This document shows positions 44,846 to 56,843 of a DNA stretch of 64,000 bases, piece after piece (within the stretch, counting starts at the first letter, position 1; every line of letters starts with the position of its first letter). Source of the stretch: Jackrogersella multiformis (Eukaryota > Ascomycota > Sordariomycetes > Xylariales > Hypoxylaceae); the NCBI GenBank assembly GCA_902806575.1, contig CADCXD010000001.1:1178001-1242000 (forward strand), written 5' to 3'. A model generated the notes under the pieces. The model saw nothing but the letters and a program-made list of their open reading frames with translations. It was not told where the DNA came from and ran no database searches. Made by a program: the position numbers and the translations under genes.

Positions 44846-47800
44846 TTCGACGGTTTCTTCTCGGATACCCCTTCAAAAAATCGGTCCTTTCGGTGCCTTC
44901 GAGTTTCCAATTGCTTTCTCGTCTAATCTCTTTTTTTTTCTCTTTCTTCCTGAAGCCCCAAACGATCCAAGCGCTCAGCCCTCTCAATCCAAGAATCGTA
45001 AGTAAGAAACCACAACCAGGTGAGAAGCGAACGAAAGAAGCGGCGGCGAAGTGAAAGAAAGTGTCAGGTAGCCGGACCTGCGTGACGTAGAATGGAATAG
45101 AATTAAAAAGAGTCGATTAAAGAATGCTATCGACAATGGCGAGTGCACAGCGCTAGCAGCCAAGAGGAAGAGAGAAGAAGAAAAGAAGAGACGAGGTCCA
45201 ATTGGGATTATACAGGCCCAAGACGGGACTCTGCGAGGCTATATTGAGGGGCCCAGTGGCTTGGGCTTTATTGATATCCCCTGTAGGGAGCTACTGCTCC
45301 CGTTGAGGGAGGCTCGCGTCAGAGCCGACTGATGCGGACCGGGGTGGTTGGTGTATCTGACGTTTCTGGGCCGACGATGCTAAGCTTCGTCTGAGATCCA
45401 CGTTCTGGAGATCTTGTCTATAACGACAGCAGGCATCCGAGCGGCATCTGTATCATCCAGTCTTTTATGGCCCCTGCGTGGGGTGGTATCTCTATGCCCA
45501 GTCCACAACTTTATTCGAGCGTGGATCGTTAGCTGGGTTGAGCCGATATCATAAGACGGCAAGGTAAATTGGTGTATGAGGTCGGATCTCTGAACGTTTG
45601 TTTCTACTCCACAAAGGCATCAATACTATAGCTCGTTCAGGTCGTCTAACGCTAGGGCTGATGAGGCGATCGCATGAGGAAAGGATTGAAGATCATACAG
45701 GGTGGTGATACTTCAGAGGAGGTGTTCCGAGTTTCTTCGTGTAGGAAAGGGTAGCTCCGAGAATCTTCAGACATGAAGCGGCATGTGTAGAGTTTAAGAA
45801 AGGGACAGAGACAGTGGGTCTCCCAAGAAACACATGGAGTCTCACCAGCCCCAGTCGAGACCGTCGTCTTTAGAACCAATACCTGCAGGGCCAAGATCAA
45901 GTGAGGATATGTACTATTATTATGTGTATGTGTGCGGCGGCCGGTCTTTGAATTTTCCCAAATGTCATGGGCGCAGCATGGGGTGCGCCGCAAGCGCAGC
46001 GAATGCGTCCTGCTTCTACCTGCTTCATGATGGTGCAGAGTGGACGTATAACCCGAAGTAGTTTAGAGCGTGAAGAATATCGTCCATGGCAACTCTTCGT
46101 CACAGCCTAGGCCGGTGTGGACACAGTACCTACCTAGGTAAGTATGTGAAATAATGTGAAATAATAGTCGATTGGGTGAAGAGAGTATCGAGTAGCTTGG
46201 CCTTGGTATGCGAGTTACATGGGCAGGCGGTAACGCTACATACTGTGGCCATGGGTATTGGGTATATTCGATATTGTGGTCGCAAAGATGGTCGTCGAGA
46301 ATAGCCAGTATGATGGGTGATCAAGGTGATTGGGCTTTTCCTGGGCGGCTACAAGTCTTTGCGCAGCCAATGAGAGCCCTTTTCCGGGTGCTTCTGCTGC
46401 ATGACAACCCCAATATCCCCGGCCCTCAACCCCCGTCTGCAGGGATCCAAGGGGATAAAGAGGATATTAGTCCCTTGTAAGTCTTGTACCAACCGTACCA
46501 ACCGTCCTAGCCCCCTCTCTCTACCTACCAATGTAGTGTAGGTATCTGTGCCTCGGGAAATAATACCATCGATACATACACCACACGGTACGGAGCGGCT
46601 CCGAAGAGGAAGAGGTCTCACCTCATCCGCGACCCCTTGTCCGAGCTTGTCGAATGAAGCTGGGGATTCGAGACGTGCCCCTTCAGGCGCCTAGTACGGT
46701 CCTAAACACTGGGGAGTTTCGTAGAAGAGATGCTGAGGCAGATCGAGTTTAAAGGTGGGCTAGATAAGATCGACCAACCGTTGACAACAAGGGTTGCCGC
46801 CATCGCGCAGAGGCACTAGACCTAATATAGATATATACTTGATTCTAGTATGCGCAAGGCAAGGCATGGAGCCGCCAGGTCCCCCCCAGCTCCAGGGGTT
46901 TAGCTGGCCCAGGGGTTGAGAATCCGAGAACAGGTCCGACCGCATCGGCATTCCTTTAAAATACAGCATCACACGACTCGAGCGGTCAAGTTGAGAATTC
47001 CCATTTTCCAACATTCGATATCAGCAAATCTCGGATGTAAATCTCGGATGACGTCTAAGCCCGGTTGGTAGGATTGGAGGTCATACATCCCTCAGGGCCA
47101 TCGTTATTAATACTTGGCTGCCTGGCCTGGTATGAGCAATACCTATGAGTAAATGCTCAGCTAATCGATGACCCGAACAATGCCCCAAACGAGTAGGTGG
47201 GTTTTGGCAAGCGAGTACGATGGCCAAGGAAAGGATCTAACTTAAGCGATGAAGTTGAAGTTGAAGCTTATGTCCTTGGCCTCGGAGACCGAGAAATAAG
47301 AAACAAGGCCGAAAATGATTCCGAAATGGAAGATATTCTGCAAACTATTCCTCAACCCTATTTACCTAGGTAGGTAAGCAGCAAATTATCGTCATCACTG
47401 CACATTAGTGTCTTGGTCATATGATCGAACCGGGGAAAATGAGGTGAGAGTCGATCTGGGTAAGGTGCTGAGCACTACCTACCCAGTGTAGCCTAGTATA
47501 GGTACACTAGACACGTTACGTACCTACACTAGTGTAGTACGTAGTACTTATTCGATATGCAAGTGCTAGTGCCGTGTTAATGCGGTGTGCCGCAAAACCA
47601 ATTGGAGAGTTTCTATTCTCGCCGGCGGTTCCTACCGTGCTCTAATTGGGCTCGCTTAGGTACTCGGTACTCGGAAAGCCACATGAACGTGGAGGATGGT
47701 GTGGCTCATTTTTCTTAACTTCTAAAGATTCTAACCAATCAAGGCGTTTTTATTGTTCGGGCCCCTGGCGTCTACCATCCACCAAGCTACCATAAGGTAA

Positions 47801-48760
47801 GATGACTGGTCAATTCTCTCCACGTTCCTTCAAGATCCATACCTACCTGTGTACGGAACACAAGTTGGTTTATGATTTTCAGTTCCAACTGCGCGAACCC
47901 ATTGAAGCGGGTATGAGCGTTGAAGAATATGGGTAACATCGACTCTCCCGGCATCTTGTATGTGAATCCTTGTCGGAATCCCACGATCCCATTCGACTTG
48001 TTCTCGAACATCCGCTGAAGAAAACTCCAATGTCAATCCGGGTCATGACTTGACTTCTTGTATGTATGTACTTTATCCGCCGAGTAATAACCACGCTTCT
48101 CATTTGACACTCGTTACCTGATAGGAGAGAGTATGCAGTTTGGAGCGAGTCAGCAGCTTGCGCTTATGATTTGTTAGTTTGTAGATGCCGATGTCTATTC
48201 TTGTCACAGTTGCAGTCAGCTGTTCAACCATCGGATCTCTATTTTTATACCCCTTTCGGATATTTTTCTATTAGCGATGGCAACTTCGCACTTGCTTTTC
48301 GAGGCAGTATTGTTATCTTCGTATATGCTTACCGTTTATCCGACCTGCGTGAATTTAATGAGACTCCTATCCAACCGTTGCCCTTATGGGGACGGTGGTA
48401 TCGCTTGATGTTAGCTACCCCTTCAATGATGCCAATTTTTCTCTACATTGATCTTTTCAACTACCGTAGTGTCGCTAGCGATGTCAATGTCTACCATGTA
48501 GTGTACCACCAACCTTCCCTATATTGTTAATGATTAAGCTTCTTACATAGTATGGCAAAGTAGCGACTTACAGCAAGGCCCGTAGCGCTACCCAGGTTAC
48601 GATGTGGCACAGCACGAGAGTTTCGTCAAGCGCGCAGCAATCCATCCTGTCCATATTTCGGAAGGAAACCCAATAAGATACTAGATGTTGTGTTACGCCG
48701 CACTCAATCTAAACATAACTGTGGCGTCGGCTGAGCGAGCCAAAATCATACAGGGCCCAG
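44846..48760. other. Long gene-poor region
   Basis: Almost 4 kb without a gene I can support. Short open segments exist but lack start context, splice partners or recognisable motifs: 45562-45380 minus (60 residues), 47800-47934 plus (44 residues), and 48171-48530 plus (119 residues, hydrophobic). CCTAGGTAG copies lie near 46125 and 47365, and a palindrome at 47517-47543. It could hold a non-coding transcript or a decayed gene. Confidence 0.4.
47517..47543. repeat. Palindrome centred on CACTAGTG
   Basis: Arms TACGTACCTACACT and AGTGTAGTACGTA are complementary except for one extra C, giving a near-perfect 27-bp palindrome related to the dispersed TAGG/CCTA family. Confidence 0.75.
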
Positions 48761-49432
48761 TCATTCAACCAGGTACTCCTTCGCCCAGAACGAGACGGCG
48801 CTTTCTGAATCGCTTCCCAAGATTTCGAATACTTTTGCCTGCCCAGCTGGTGTTGACATCGTGTCCAGCAAATCTCTAATATCGGTCGTAATGTCGGTTA
48901 GGACATGGACAGAATGTTCAGACAGGCGCGACTTGTCTGAGCAGTACGGAAGAAGCGTTAGAGCCGGGCTTGCCATCTTTCGTGGTCTGCTACTGGTACT
49001 TAATTGGCGATGAAACACCATCAAGCTTGCTGGCACAGCCTCGACAGAGTTGACGGGGATTATAGGTATTTCAAATTCACCAAGGCTTTTGCGTATTAAC
49101 CTATGTACCAAGGCGGCGTAGGAAATCGAAATACCAGGAAATAATGTTGCTACTCACTCTAACTGAAGTGTCATGAGCGTCGACATTGGGCTCACTTGGC
49201 CATTTTCTTGCTTAAGCAAGAATACGATAACAATATCCTGCCCTCCATTTAGATGAGATAGCCGTTGAATCCGATTCCGATACTCATCTGTGCTGATGTC
49301 TGATGTCGATAGAAAAATAGCACGCAGAACCCTTTGAGAATGAGCGGTAGAGCCAAGTAAAGGCAGGGCCACGTCATGAGTATCAAGTTTTGACTCTATA
49401 ATCCAGCTTAGCACCGAGTTGTATCGAATCAT
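48761..49432 (-). CDS. Unidentified conserved-looking fungal protein
   Basis: Not recognised. Two exons, 49432-49158 and 49100-48761, close in frame across a GTGAGT...ATAG intron of 57 nt and give 204 residues. The product is a mixed, globular-looking sequence with regular hydrophobic spacing: VALPLLGSTAHSQRVLRAIF, GGQDIVIVFLLKQENGQVSP, STLMTLQLELIRKSLGEF, EIPIIPVNSVEAVPASLMVF and LTLLPYCSDKSRLSEHSVHV. No signal peptide or membrane segment is visible. The true start is unsure. A protein-like frame in another phase lies immediately upstream (49577-49440) and cannot be spliced to this one in frame. A tiny upstream exon starting at ATG GAA AG in that spacer would join in frame and add only MERYS before the listed Met. 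Confidence 0.55.
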
Positions 49433-49439
49433 GGAGTAC

Positions 49440-49577
49440 CTAGGTATTCAACCTTGGAAGCATTGCGGAGGCTGTACCTTTCCATTTGATGCTGTTGCCT
49501 TGTAGAACGGCCGAGGCAAAGGAGACCCAATCAGGGCGTTTGCGCAAGGAGTAGCAAACCAATGGATTAGACGACAT
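49440..49577 (-). other. Out-of-phase upstream open segment
   Basis: A 45-codon frame beginning ATG TCG TCT encodes a plausible N-terminus (LRKRPDWVSFASAVLQGNS). It stops at a TAG that is part of a CCTAGGTA motif. Its phase does not match the next exon through the only good GTACAG donor. It may be a decayed first exon, a separate micro-ORF, or chance. Confidence 0.3.
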
Positions 49578-50340
49578 TACTGAGCTCCTAGTCGTATTGC
49601 ACGGCTAAGCGCGTTCTATAAAAATCCGCCGAAGAACTGAAACGAGGTGAATCCTGTCAGGGTTGGTCGTGAGAGTAATGACGAGGGATTTCGTTGGATG
49701 AGTTATGGAAGATGGCACAATGATTGGACTTTATTCAGGATGATGAATTTAGACGTTTATGCCCAGGTAGGTACCTCATGTGTATTGGAATGACATTTTA
49801 ATTATCCGCACCTGCCCAATATCGTAGAGTTCTGGGAAACATTGGCAATTACCTAACTTTTCGGAAACGGTTGGTTCTTTCTATCACACTCTGTTACTAG
49901 ATACCTACCTAGGTAGGCACTCTTATAAATCCATAGATGCTACCTCCTAGGGGCGGAGTTTTGCCAAGTACCTACCTAGGTAGGTAAGTATAACATATGC
50001 CTACCTTCTACCCAAGTGCTTAGGTAGGTAGGCCATTAGGGCTATACTGTTCGGCCGTTGTTTTCATGGCAGAGGTCCCTTAATAAAGTGTTGGCTGGGG
50101 GCAAACGAACTGGGCAGAGACCTGATGGTATTTATATGTTTGATTTACCTAGATTGAAGGGGCGGCTCCCACCATCTATAGATATATGGATGGATGTACT
50201 CGTAATGCAAAAACCCCCCCTGACCTTGTCTACCAACGCTGACTTTATATATATAGGTGCATTTATACATTCGTGAAGTCGTATGACGAGAACACCCGAT
50301 CATCACAGTACCATGAAATTACACTTCATGATCGTTATCT
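49578..50340. other. Intergenic region unidentified gene - Opa3-like gene
   Basis: Rich in the dispersed motif (49765, 49900-49915, 49970-49990, 50020-50035). No gene supported. Confidence 0.5.
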
Positions 50341-51066
50341 TCAGGCAGGAGGTGATGTCATTGGTGATGGGGGTAATAGTGGCTTCTGAGTTTTTGGATC
50401 TTTGAACCCCCTTAATGCCTCCTCGAGTATTAACACTCGGCTCTGTTGACGCTTCTCGGCTTCCTCGAGCTCCTTCTCCCTCTTATCAAGTTCATCAAAC
50501 CGTGCGTTGAGCTCCTTTAGCTTCTCGAGGTTGGAGTCGGGTTTTTGAGATGACCTATGATACTCGTATAATATCAATACGGTACCTACGAGAAGAATGA
50601 AGCCATCGCCAACCACGTCCGCAAACAAGTCAACCGCCTTAGCTTCTGGAAGAGATCTGAACTTCCTTCTCCAAACACTCACGAGAGGCATAGTCCTTCT
50701 AGCGCGGGTCTCTTGGTTAGTTGTGCCATGCCTAGCACGAATCTCGTTCTCTTTTTCTATTTGCTCTTTTGTTTTCACCGTAGGTGCTTCGGCCTTCTCT
50801 TTTGCTCTTATTTCCGCCTCGACATCCCGGAGGAGTGCTACAGACAGGCGCATATTCAATTGATGGATCGACTGGCCATACCTGGCTGCGAAACTGCGGA
50901 AGCGCGGATGTTCATGAGCTTGCACTTTGATTTGATTCTGATCATTGTTGTTAGCATTTCCGGGAAGATATTATATTCTACAGGTGAATTATAATCATAC
51001 AGCGCCATATTTTGAAATATGCCTTAGGAATAGAGAAGCTAGTTTGAACAGTGGCAATGCTACCAT
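50341..51066 (-). CDS. OPA3-like mitochondrial protein
   Basis: Member of the optic-atrophy-3 family, found at mitochondria in animals and fungi. Two exons, 51066-51001 and 50937-50341, give 220 residues. The join yields the family N-terminus MVALPLFKLASLFLRHISKY followed by GANQIKVQAHEHPRFR, and then SFAARYGQSIHQLNMRLSVA. The N-terminal stretch is amphipathic and hydrophobic as in other OPA3 proteins. A second conserved region, KAVDLFADVVGDGFILLVGTV, is a probable membrane segment near residues 130-155. A Lys/Glu-rich coiled coil (about 160-200, LEKLKELNARFDELDKREKE) and a Pro-rich end follow. The intron (51000-50938) is 63 nt with a GTATGA donor, a GCTAACAA branch region and a TCAG acceptor. 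Confidence 0.88.
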
Positions 51067-52119
51067 CTCGTCGTTCCCTTAGGTGAGATTTGGTCCGGTG
51101 ATATTGGCAATAGGCTCCTAGGGTCAAGAATGGAAGAACCGGAGAGTATCTTCGTTTGCAAAGATATTGATGTATTCAAGAAACAACAACCGTACTCTTT
51201 ATATTATGTATGTCCTAAAATACCCACAACGTTGGAAGTTATTTTGCATTAGGGTTAGCAATCAAGCTGAAGTTGTAATATGAGATGTGAAAGTCCCAGG
51301 TGGGATGTCTGCAACTATTTCGGATCTTACGTAACCAAAGTGAAGTGTTAATCGCGAATCGTTGTTTATCGATAACGACGTGGATTTAGGTTTTAGACAC
51401 TGTAGGTACGTTTGCCTAATTGGGTAATTGCCAACAAATATATTATGGAGTTTTAGAGTTCTTAGTGCCTTGGTGGTTGCCTGTCCAACCGCAGCTAACG
51501 TTTACTTGTAAATGACAGGACCACTTTTCGGAGTGTGCACGTTGCTTCAAAGTTCAAACAATATCGGTCACTAATGAGCTTTGCAATTTGATATACCCTC
51601 TTTTGCTTCCTCACATCATTTTTGCTGCGAAAGATTGGGCTGCACGAATTACGTTTCCTGTTACAAGTAAATATCTCCAATTTCATATCAACTTTGATGT
51701 GTCTTAATACTGGTAAGTTCATATTTACTACTACCGGTACCGACTGTTTCATTTTGTCTGTCCTCTCCGACCATGGACGCTCTTTCTAGAAAAAGCACCA
51801 ATAGATATGGAATCCTTGTGAAGCTTAAGTTTGACCTTATTTAAGCTTCATAAATGGCCAGATGATACGCTAAATGTATCGGGGAAGTCTGTTTTTGCCT
51901 CGAGTTTATTGAGTTTATTTAGGTTGGGAGCCGTTTCCCCCTGCTACCTAGGTGACCGCTGAACGTTAGACGAGAAGGTTTCACTGGTCGCGTCCAAACC
52001 TTCAACTAATCCTCATTTTTTTGGTCTAGACATTCGATCATCATCATAGCACATCACGGCCCAATTGAGCTATTGCTGTGCTTTTGCTTGTCCTTATATT
52101 CCACCACCGTAAAACCCCG
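51067..52119. other. Divergent intergenic region Opa3-like gene - Polo kinase
   Basis: Promoters of two divergent genes, about 1.05 kb. One CCTAGGTGACC copy lies near 51945. No gene supported. Confidence 0.5.
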
Positions 52120-55100
52120 ATGGCGGACCGACATCAGGCAGCTAAGCGGGCTGCCGATGCAGACGCCTTGACACCGAGAGATATAAACGTTCAACTCCCG
52201 CACCGACCGATGGACGCCGCCAAAGCCAGAGCAGTGCCAGCTGCCAAGCCCGTCCAGAAGGAAAAAGAGCTTCCTCCACAGCCCCCTTCTGTTGTATACG
52301 AACCTCCAAGCTTTGATCGTAAAGATGGCGCCGCATATCAGATCGGGAAGATGCTTGGGAAGGGTGGCTTTGCTGTATGCTACGAAGGGTATATTGCAGG
52401 AAGCAAAAGTAGGAAGAAGTATGCTTTGAAGATTGTCAGGAGTAAAATGCCGTCTAAGATGGAACAGAAGGTCAGTCAGTTTGGTCGTTGGGGGACAATT
52501 GACAGGGTTCGATACTAACTGTTTGGACAGTTCCAAACCGAGTTACAAATTCACTCCAAGATGAAGCATCAGAATATTGTTCAATTTTTCCGAGCATTTT
52601 CCTTCGAAAGTTACACCTACCTCGTCATAGAACTATGCCCCAATGGTTCGTTGATGGACATGGTGAAGCGAAGAAAGGGGCTGACGGAGCCCGAGGTGCG
52701 ATTCTATTCGGTACAAATCGCCGGTGCCATCAAATATATGCACGCGAAGGGCATCATTCACCGAGATCTAAAGATGGGCAACATCTTCCTTGACAAGGAC
52801 ATGAACGCCAAGATTGGTGATTTCGGCCTGGCGGCATTACTAGTTACAGGAAGGGACATGCAAACCATTCGTCGAACGACGTTATGTGGCACACCCAATT
52901 ATATTGCTCCAGAGATCTTGGAAAAGGGAAAGAAGGGACATGACCACATGGTTGATATATGGAGCTTGGGTATCATCATGTGAGGCCGACATTCTATATT
53001 ATCCGTGGGATCGAAACTAACAAATGACATTAGGTTTGCAATGCTCACTTCTAAACCACCTTTCCAATCTTCGACAACGGATGAGATCTATCGCCGCGCC
53101 AGAAATCGGGATTATGAATGGCCCAAACCGGAGACTACTAACAAGTATATCTCTCAAGAAGCGAAGGATGTTGTCGCGACCATGTTGGAAGAGGCAGAGC
53201 TACGGCCAGACCCGGACATTATTGTCCAACATGACTTCTTTCTTTCAGGCTACCTTCCAAAATCGTCGGAGATGACAATAAAACTACGCGACTACCCACC
53301 CGATGGAGATCAATTCTACACCATAGACCTAACACCGAAGATGGTTGCGCAGAACCAACATAGCTTAAGAGAGATGTGTATAGGCTGCGAGGTTGGGCCT
53401 TGGAATGGCACAGAGCTAGTGTACAAGAGTACGTGGAGAGAGGTTGCACTTGAAGAAAAGGCCGGATTAACCCCAGTCATTCCTCTCGTCGAGGGCATTG
53501 TTTATAGGCCCTATGAAGAGGTGAGCCGGGAGCAGAACCTCGTCCAAGTGCCATCTCGGCCGGCACAGTCATTCACAAAGATGGAGGATGATAGCACGGG
53601 TGCTGAAACCGAGACTGCTGGCTTACTACGAGCTCCGCCTCAGAGCTTTGCAGCGCAACAACGAACGCAAAACCGACCAGCAAACCTAACTGGCGTACCG
53701 CGGTCCCGCACGTTGAATGATATGCCCGGGCCTAGTGCTAGTAGCACTTTACGGTCACGTCCCAGGCGAGAACTTCCTCAATCCTCTACAGAGAGTAACC
53801 TTGCATCGAAAGCAACTGCCTTGCCTTCAAGAGCTCTCCCTCATCGAAGTGTAACTGTATCAGCGAAGGTATCGGCACCTGTTGTGACGCCTACTCTGAC
53901 GCCTGAGGAGAAGGTCATACCTGTCAAAAGGGAGACTGAGCGCGCGACAGCACCTGATGCAGCGGCGGCGCCCACGGGAACTTTATTTGGACCTGCAGAA
54001 CGGAAGATGATAGTACCAGAGACTCAACCCGACTTTGTGCTGGAGAGACTTTGTCGCTTGCAGAGCGAGCTAGAGCGAGCTCTCAACTCTAGGTCAATGG
54101 CAATCGTAGGCAAGTCACCGACGCCATCACCACCACATATCGTTGTTAAGTGGGTAGACTACTCCAACAAGTTTGGCTTAGGTTACATCCTAAATGATGG
54201 GAGCGTGGGCTGCGTGTTGAAGAGCATACCTGGGAGTGCCAAAGGTGGTAAGACAGTTGCATTGCCGCCAAGTTGCATTTTGGTCCGGGAGGCTGAACAA
54301 CACTGTTCACGACGGCACGACCCTGGATACCCTGAACGAAGTCAAATTGTCCCCATGACTCAGGCGATACAATTTTACGAGAACAACGGCGAAACCGGCT
54401 TGTCCACCGTCTTTGTCCACCCTTCGCAATTCAGAATCGGTGTAAGCCCAGATGGCACGCCAGGGAAGATACCAGTTGGCCGTGATATCTTCGATTACCG
54501 TAAACGGGAACATCTTATTTTATGGAAGAAGTTTGCCAACTACATGATGGCGTACGGCCGGGACCAAGATGGCACGACGGACGACACTGGGCTAATACAG
54601 GTCCCCACGTCGACTAAACAGACGATGCCACCATGCGACGTAGTTACCTTTTATCAACGAATTGGCGATGTTGGTTGCTGGGTTTTTGCTGATGGTCACC
54701 TTCAGTTCAATTTCCCCGACCATACCAAAATTGTGCTTGACGCAACTGGGACATGGTGCCATTTCTGGCATCTACCCCAGGAAGCAGCCGAGAAACTCTC
54801 GACCACAGGAGAATTGGACGAGACCGCACTTGATGAACGAGCGGTCCTGTCTTACCCATTACAGACGCTTCTCAATTTTGCTGCTAAGCCGGCCATCCGA
54901 CCGACGCGTAACGCTACACGCAAGCGGCCGGATATCAACCCGATGCTACAGGGTATTCCCGTGGCCAATGACTTGCGCCGAAAGATTGAGTTCATTAAGA
55001 ACATCATCAAGGAATGGGTTGTGAACGGTGGCTTAGGTAATAGCAAGATGGATCGCGAACATCGTCAACAGTGGACTGGATCCCGCGAGACGGTCCATAG

Positions 55101-55227
55101 CACACCTAGCAAGCACGTCTGGGTCACAATCGGAGCACGCTGGGGCGACGAGAGATACTCTGCTGTCGTCGACCCCAAGAAGCCCGGAGAGCTGGGTAGT
55201 GAAGTAGAGGCTAAGGCCAGCAAGTAA
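52120..55227 (+). CDS. Polo-like serine/threonine kinase (Cdc5/PLK1 homologue)
   Basis: Mitotic kinase controlling entry, spindle poles and septation. Three exons close in frame: 52120-52470, 52531-52979 and 53034-55227, giving 997 residues. The kinase domain begins near residue 73. It has the Polo-type glycine loop GKGGFAVCYE, Lys104 in YALKIV, catalytic HRDLKMGNIF (Asp196), DFG at 214-216, and an activation loop RRTTLCGTPNYIAPE in which Thr233/234 is the expected phosphosite. A long Ser/Pro/Thr-rich linker spans about 420-620. Polo box 1 starts near 636 (VVKWVDYSNKFGLGYILNDG) and polo box 2 near 802 (VVTFYQRIGDVGCWVFADG, IVLDATGTWCHFWHLP). The linker and the spacer between the boxes are long, so the protein is bigger than yeast Cdc5. 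The ATG at 52120 was preferred to an upstream in-frame Met with a hydrophobic, unconserved lead. Confidence 0.95.
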
Positions 55228-56843
55228 GACTGCTTAACCATCAAGACCTCGGGCGCTTAGCTTTTGATATGTGGAGGTTAGTGGCTATAATGTTTTATCA
55301 GTGCCATGAGTGATGACAAGGCGTTTGCGCTCATCATACTTCGTTGTAACGGGTCTAGGGTTCATTGCATGGCGTATTAGGTAATGAGGCTAAGGGTAAT
55401 ATAATTACTTATTTAAACTGGAACTTGCACTTGATGTGGGCATGTCGCGACTTTCGTTTTTTGGGGGAAAAGGGGTTGGTACCCTACCTAGGTACTTGAT
55501 CTAGAGTTCTGCGGGAGTGGAAGCCTACCTAGGTAGTCACATCGTATAAACGTGATTATCGTATCCTTAACATTCACAAACCAACAGAGCATGTCATATT
55601 TGATCTATATCATTTAGTAAGCGAAGGCCAGACCAACGAATTCTCGTTATAAATCTCGTATACCGAACCATCCAAATTATCCGAAGCATCTTCGTTTATT
55701 ATACGATATAGTGTCTCCTTATCATGTATGTATGATGTATGTATAGGGGTTTTAAGGTAGGCATACTACTTATATCTTGATTTAAACTTGATGGTATAGC
55801 TAAGTTGCCAAGTACTACTTTTATTGTAGAATATATGGTATCGTATATTCAATAGCAATACAAGTGTCATTGTATAGCTATCAATCATGATATATTTGTC
55901 GTAGATGGAAATACGGAAATCGTGAGTAAGGTTAACTACTAGGCATCATAGCCCATAACCTAACTGACTCTAGTGCCTAGAATATGGCATACTTACCTAG
56001 GTATACAAATGAAAATCAATTCACGATGAGTATGAGTAGAATCATAGTGGATCAACTAGGTCAAGCTCTCCCAACCCACATCGCCAATACGGCGTGGTCA
56101 ATATTATTAATCATCGGCCCCTCCTGATATATACAAGCAGTACCAGCACCGGGACATCGGAAAAGGAGGGTATGTGTGGGATCAGAGTATCGCTAGCTGA
56201 GTAGAAGGGTGTGTAAACTTCAAGCCACCTCTAGCCATTCCGACCGCCGTTGTTGTAATGATGTCCGAAGCCGCCCGCCCATTTCAAGCCGTCCCATGTT
56301 ATTAATAGCCAATAGACAGCAGGAGGAAAACAGAGGAAGAAAATGGGAAAGGACAAACGCCCCGTGTAATACGAGTAGATGGATGGAAGATATGTCAGGC
56401 AACTCGCGTATATGCCAGCCTGGCATTTTCTCATCGTTCTTCTTGCCTCGCATCACATATGCAAATGCAATGATTTTGGGTTGTGCCAGACAGAATGCAA
56501 GAGCCCAACCGCCCATGACCCCTTAATAAGACGGGGTGGATCCTTCGATCTAGGACAAAAAAAAGGAAACGAAAATCTCCAGTTTTGTTTTCCTGCCTCT
56601 CACAATCGCGATATTCGCCAGGTGAACCTCCCAATGGGTTGCTATGAATCCGGCCCCCTTCCCTGATTCAAGAACCTCAAATAAAGAAAGGGCAATGTAT
56701 ATTCTGAAAAAGGAGGGCTGGCTCCGTGATGAGTACTCTGAACAGTTTCCAAGATAGACATGCCTTATTGTCGAGCGCAGGATTTAGCCCTCGAAAGCCC
56801 CTGAAACTTTCGCGTACCAGTGAGTTCCACGAGGTGGAACATA
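55228..56843. other. Convergent intergenic region Polo kinase - Skt5-like gene
   Basis: Shared 3' flanks of convergent genes, 1.6 kb. AT-rich, with CCTAGGTA copies near 55485, 55527 and 55997. The short frames at 56209-56666 lack gene-like support. Confidence 0.5.

Noticed and set aside
47410..47440. ATCGAACC box as a possible tRNA on the minus strand
   Set aside because: No T stem or acceptor pairing around it.
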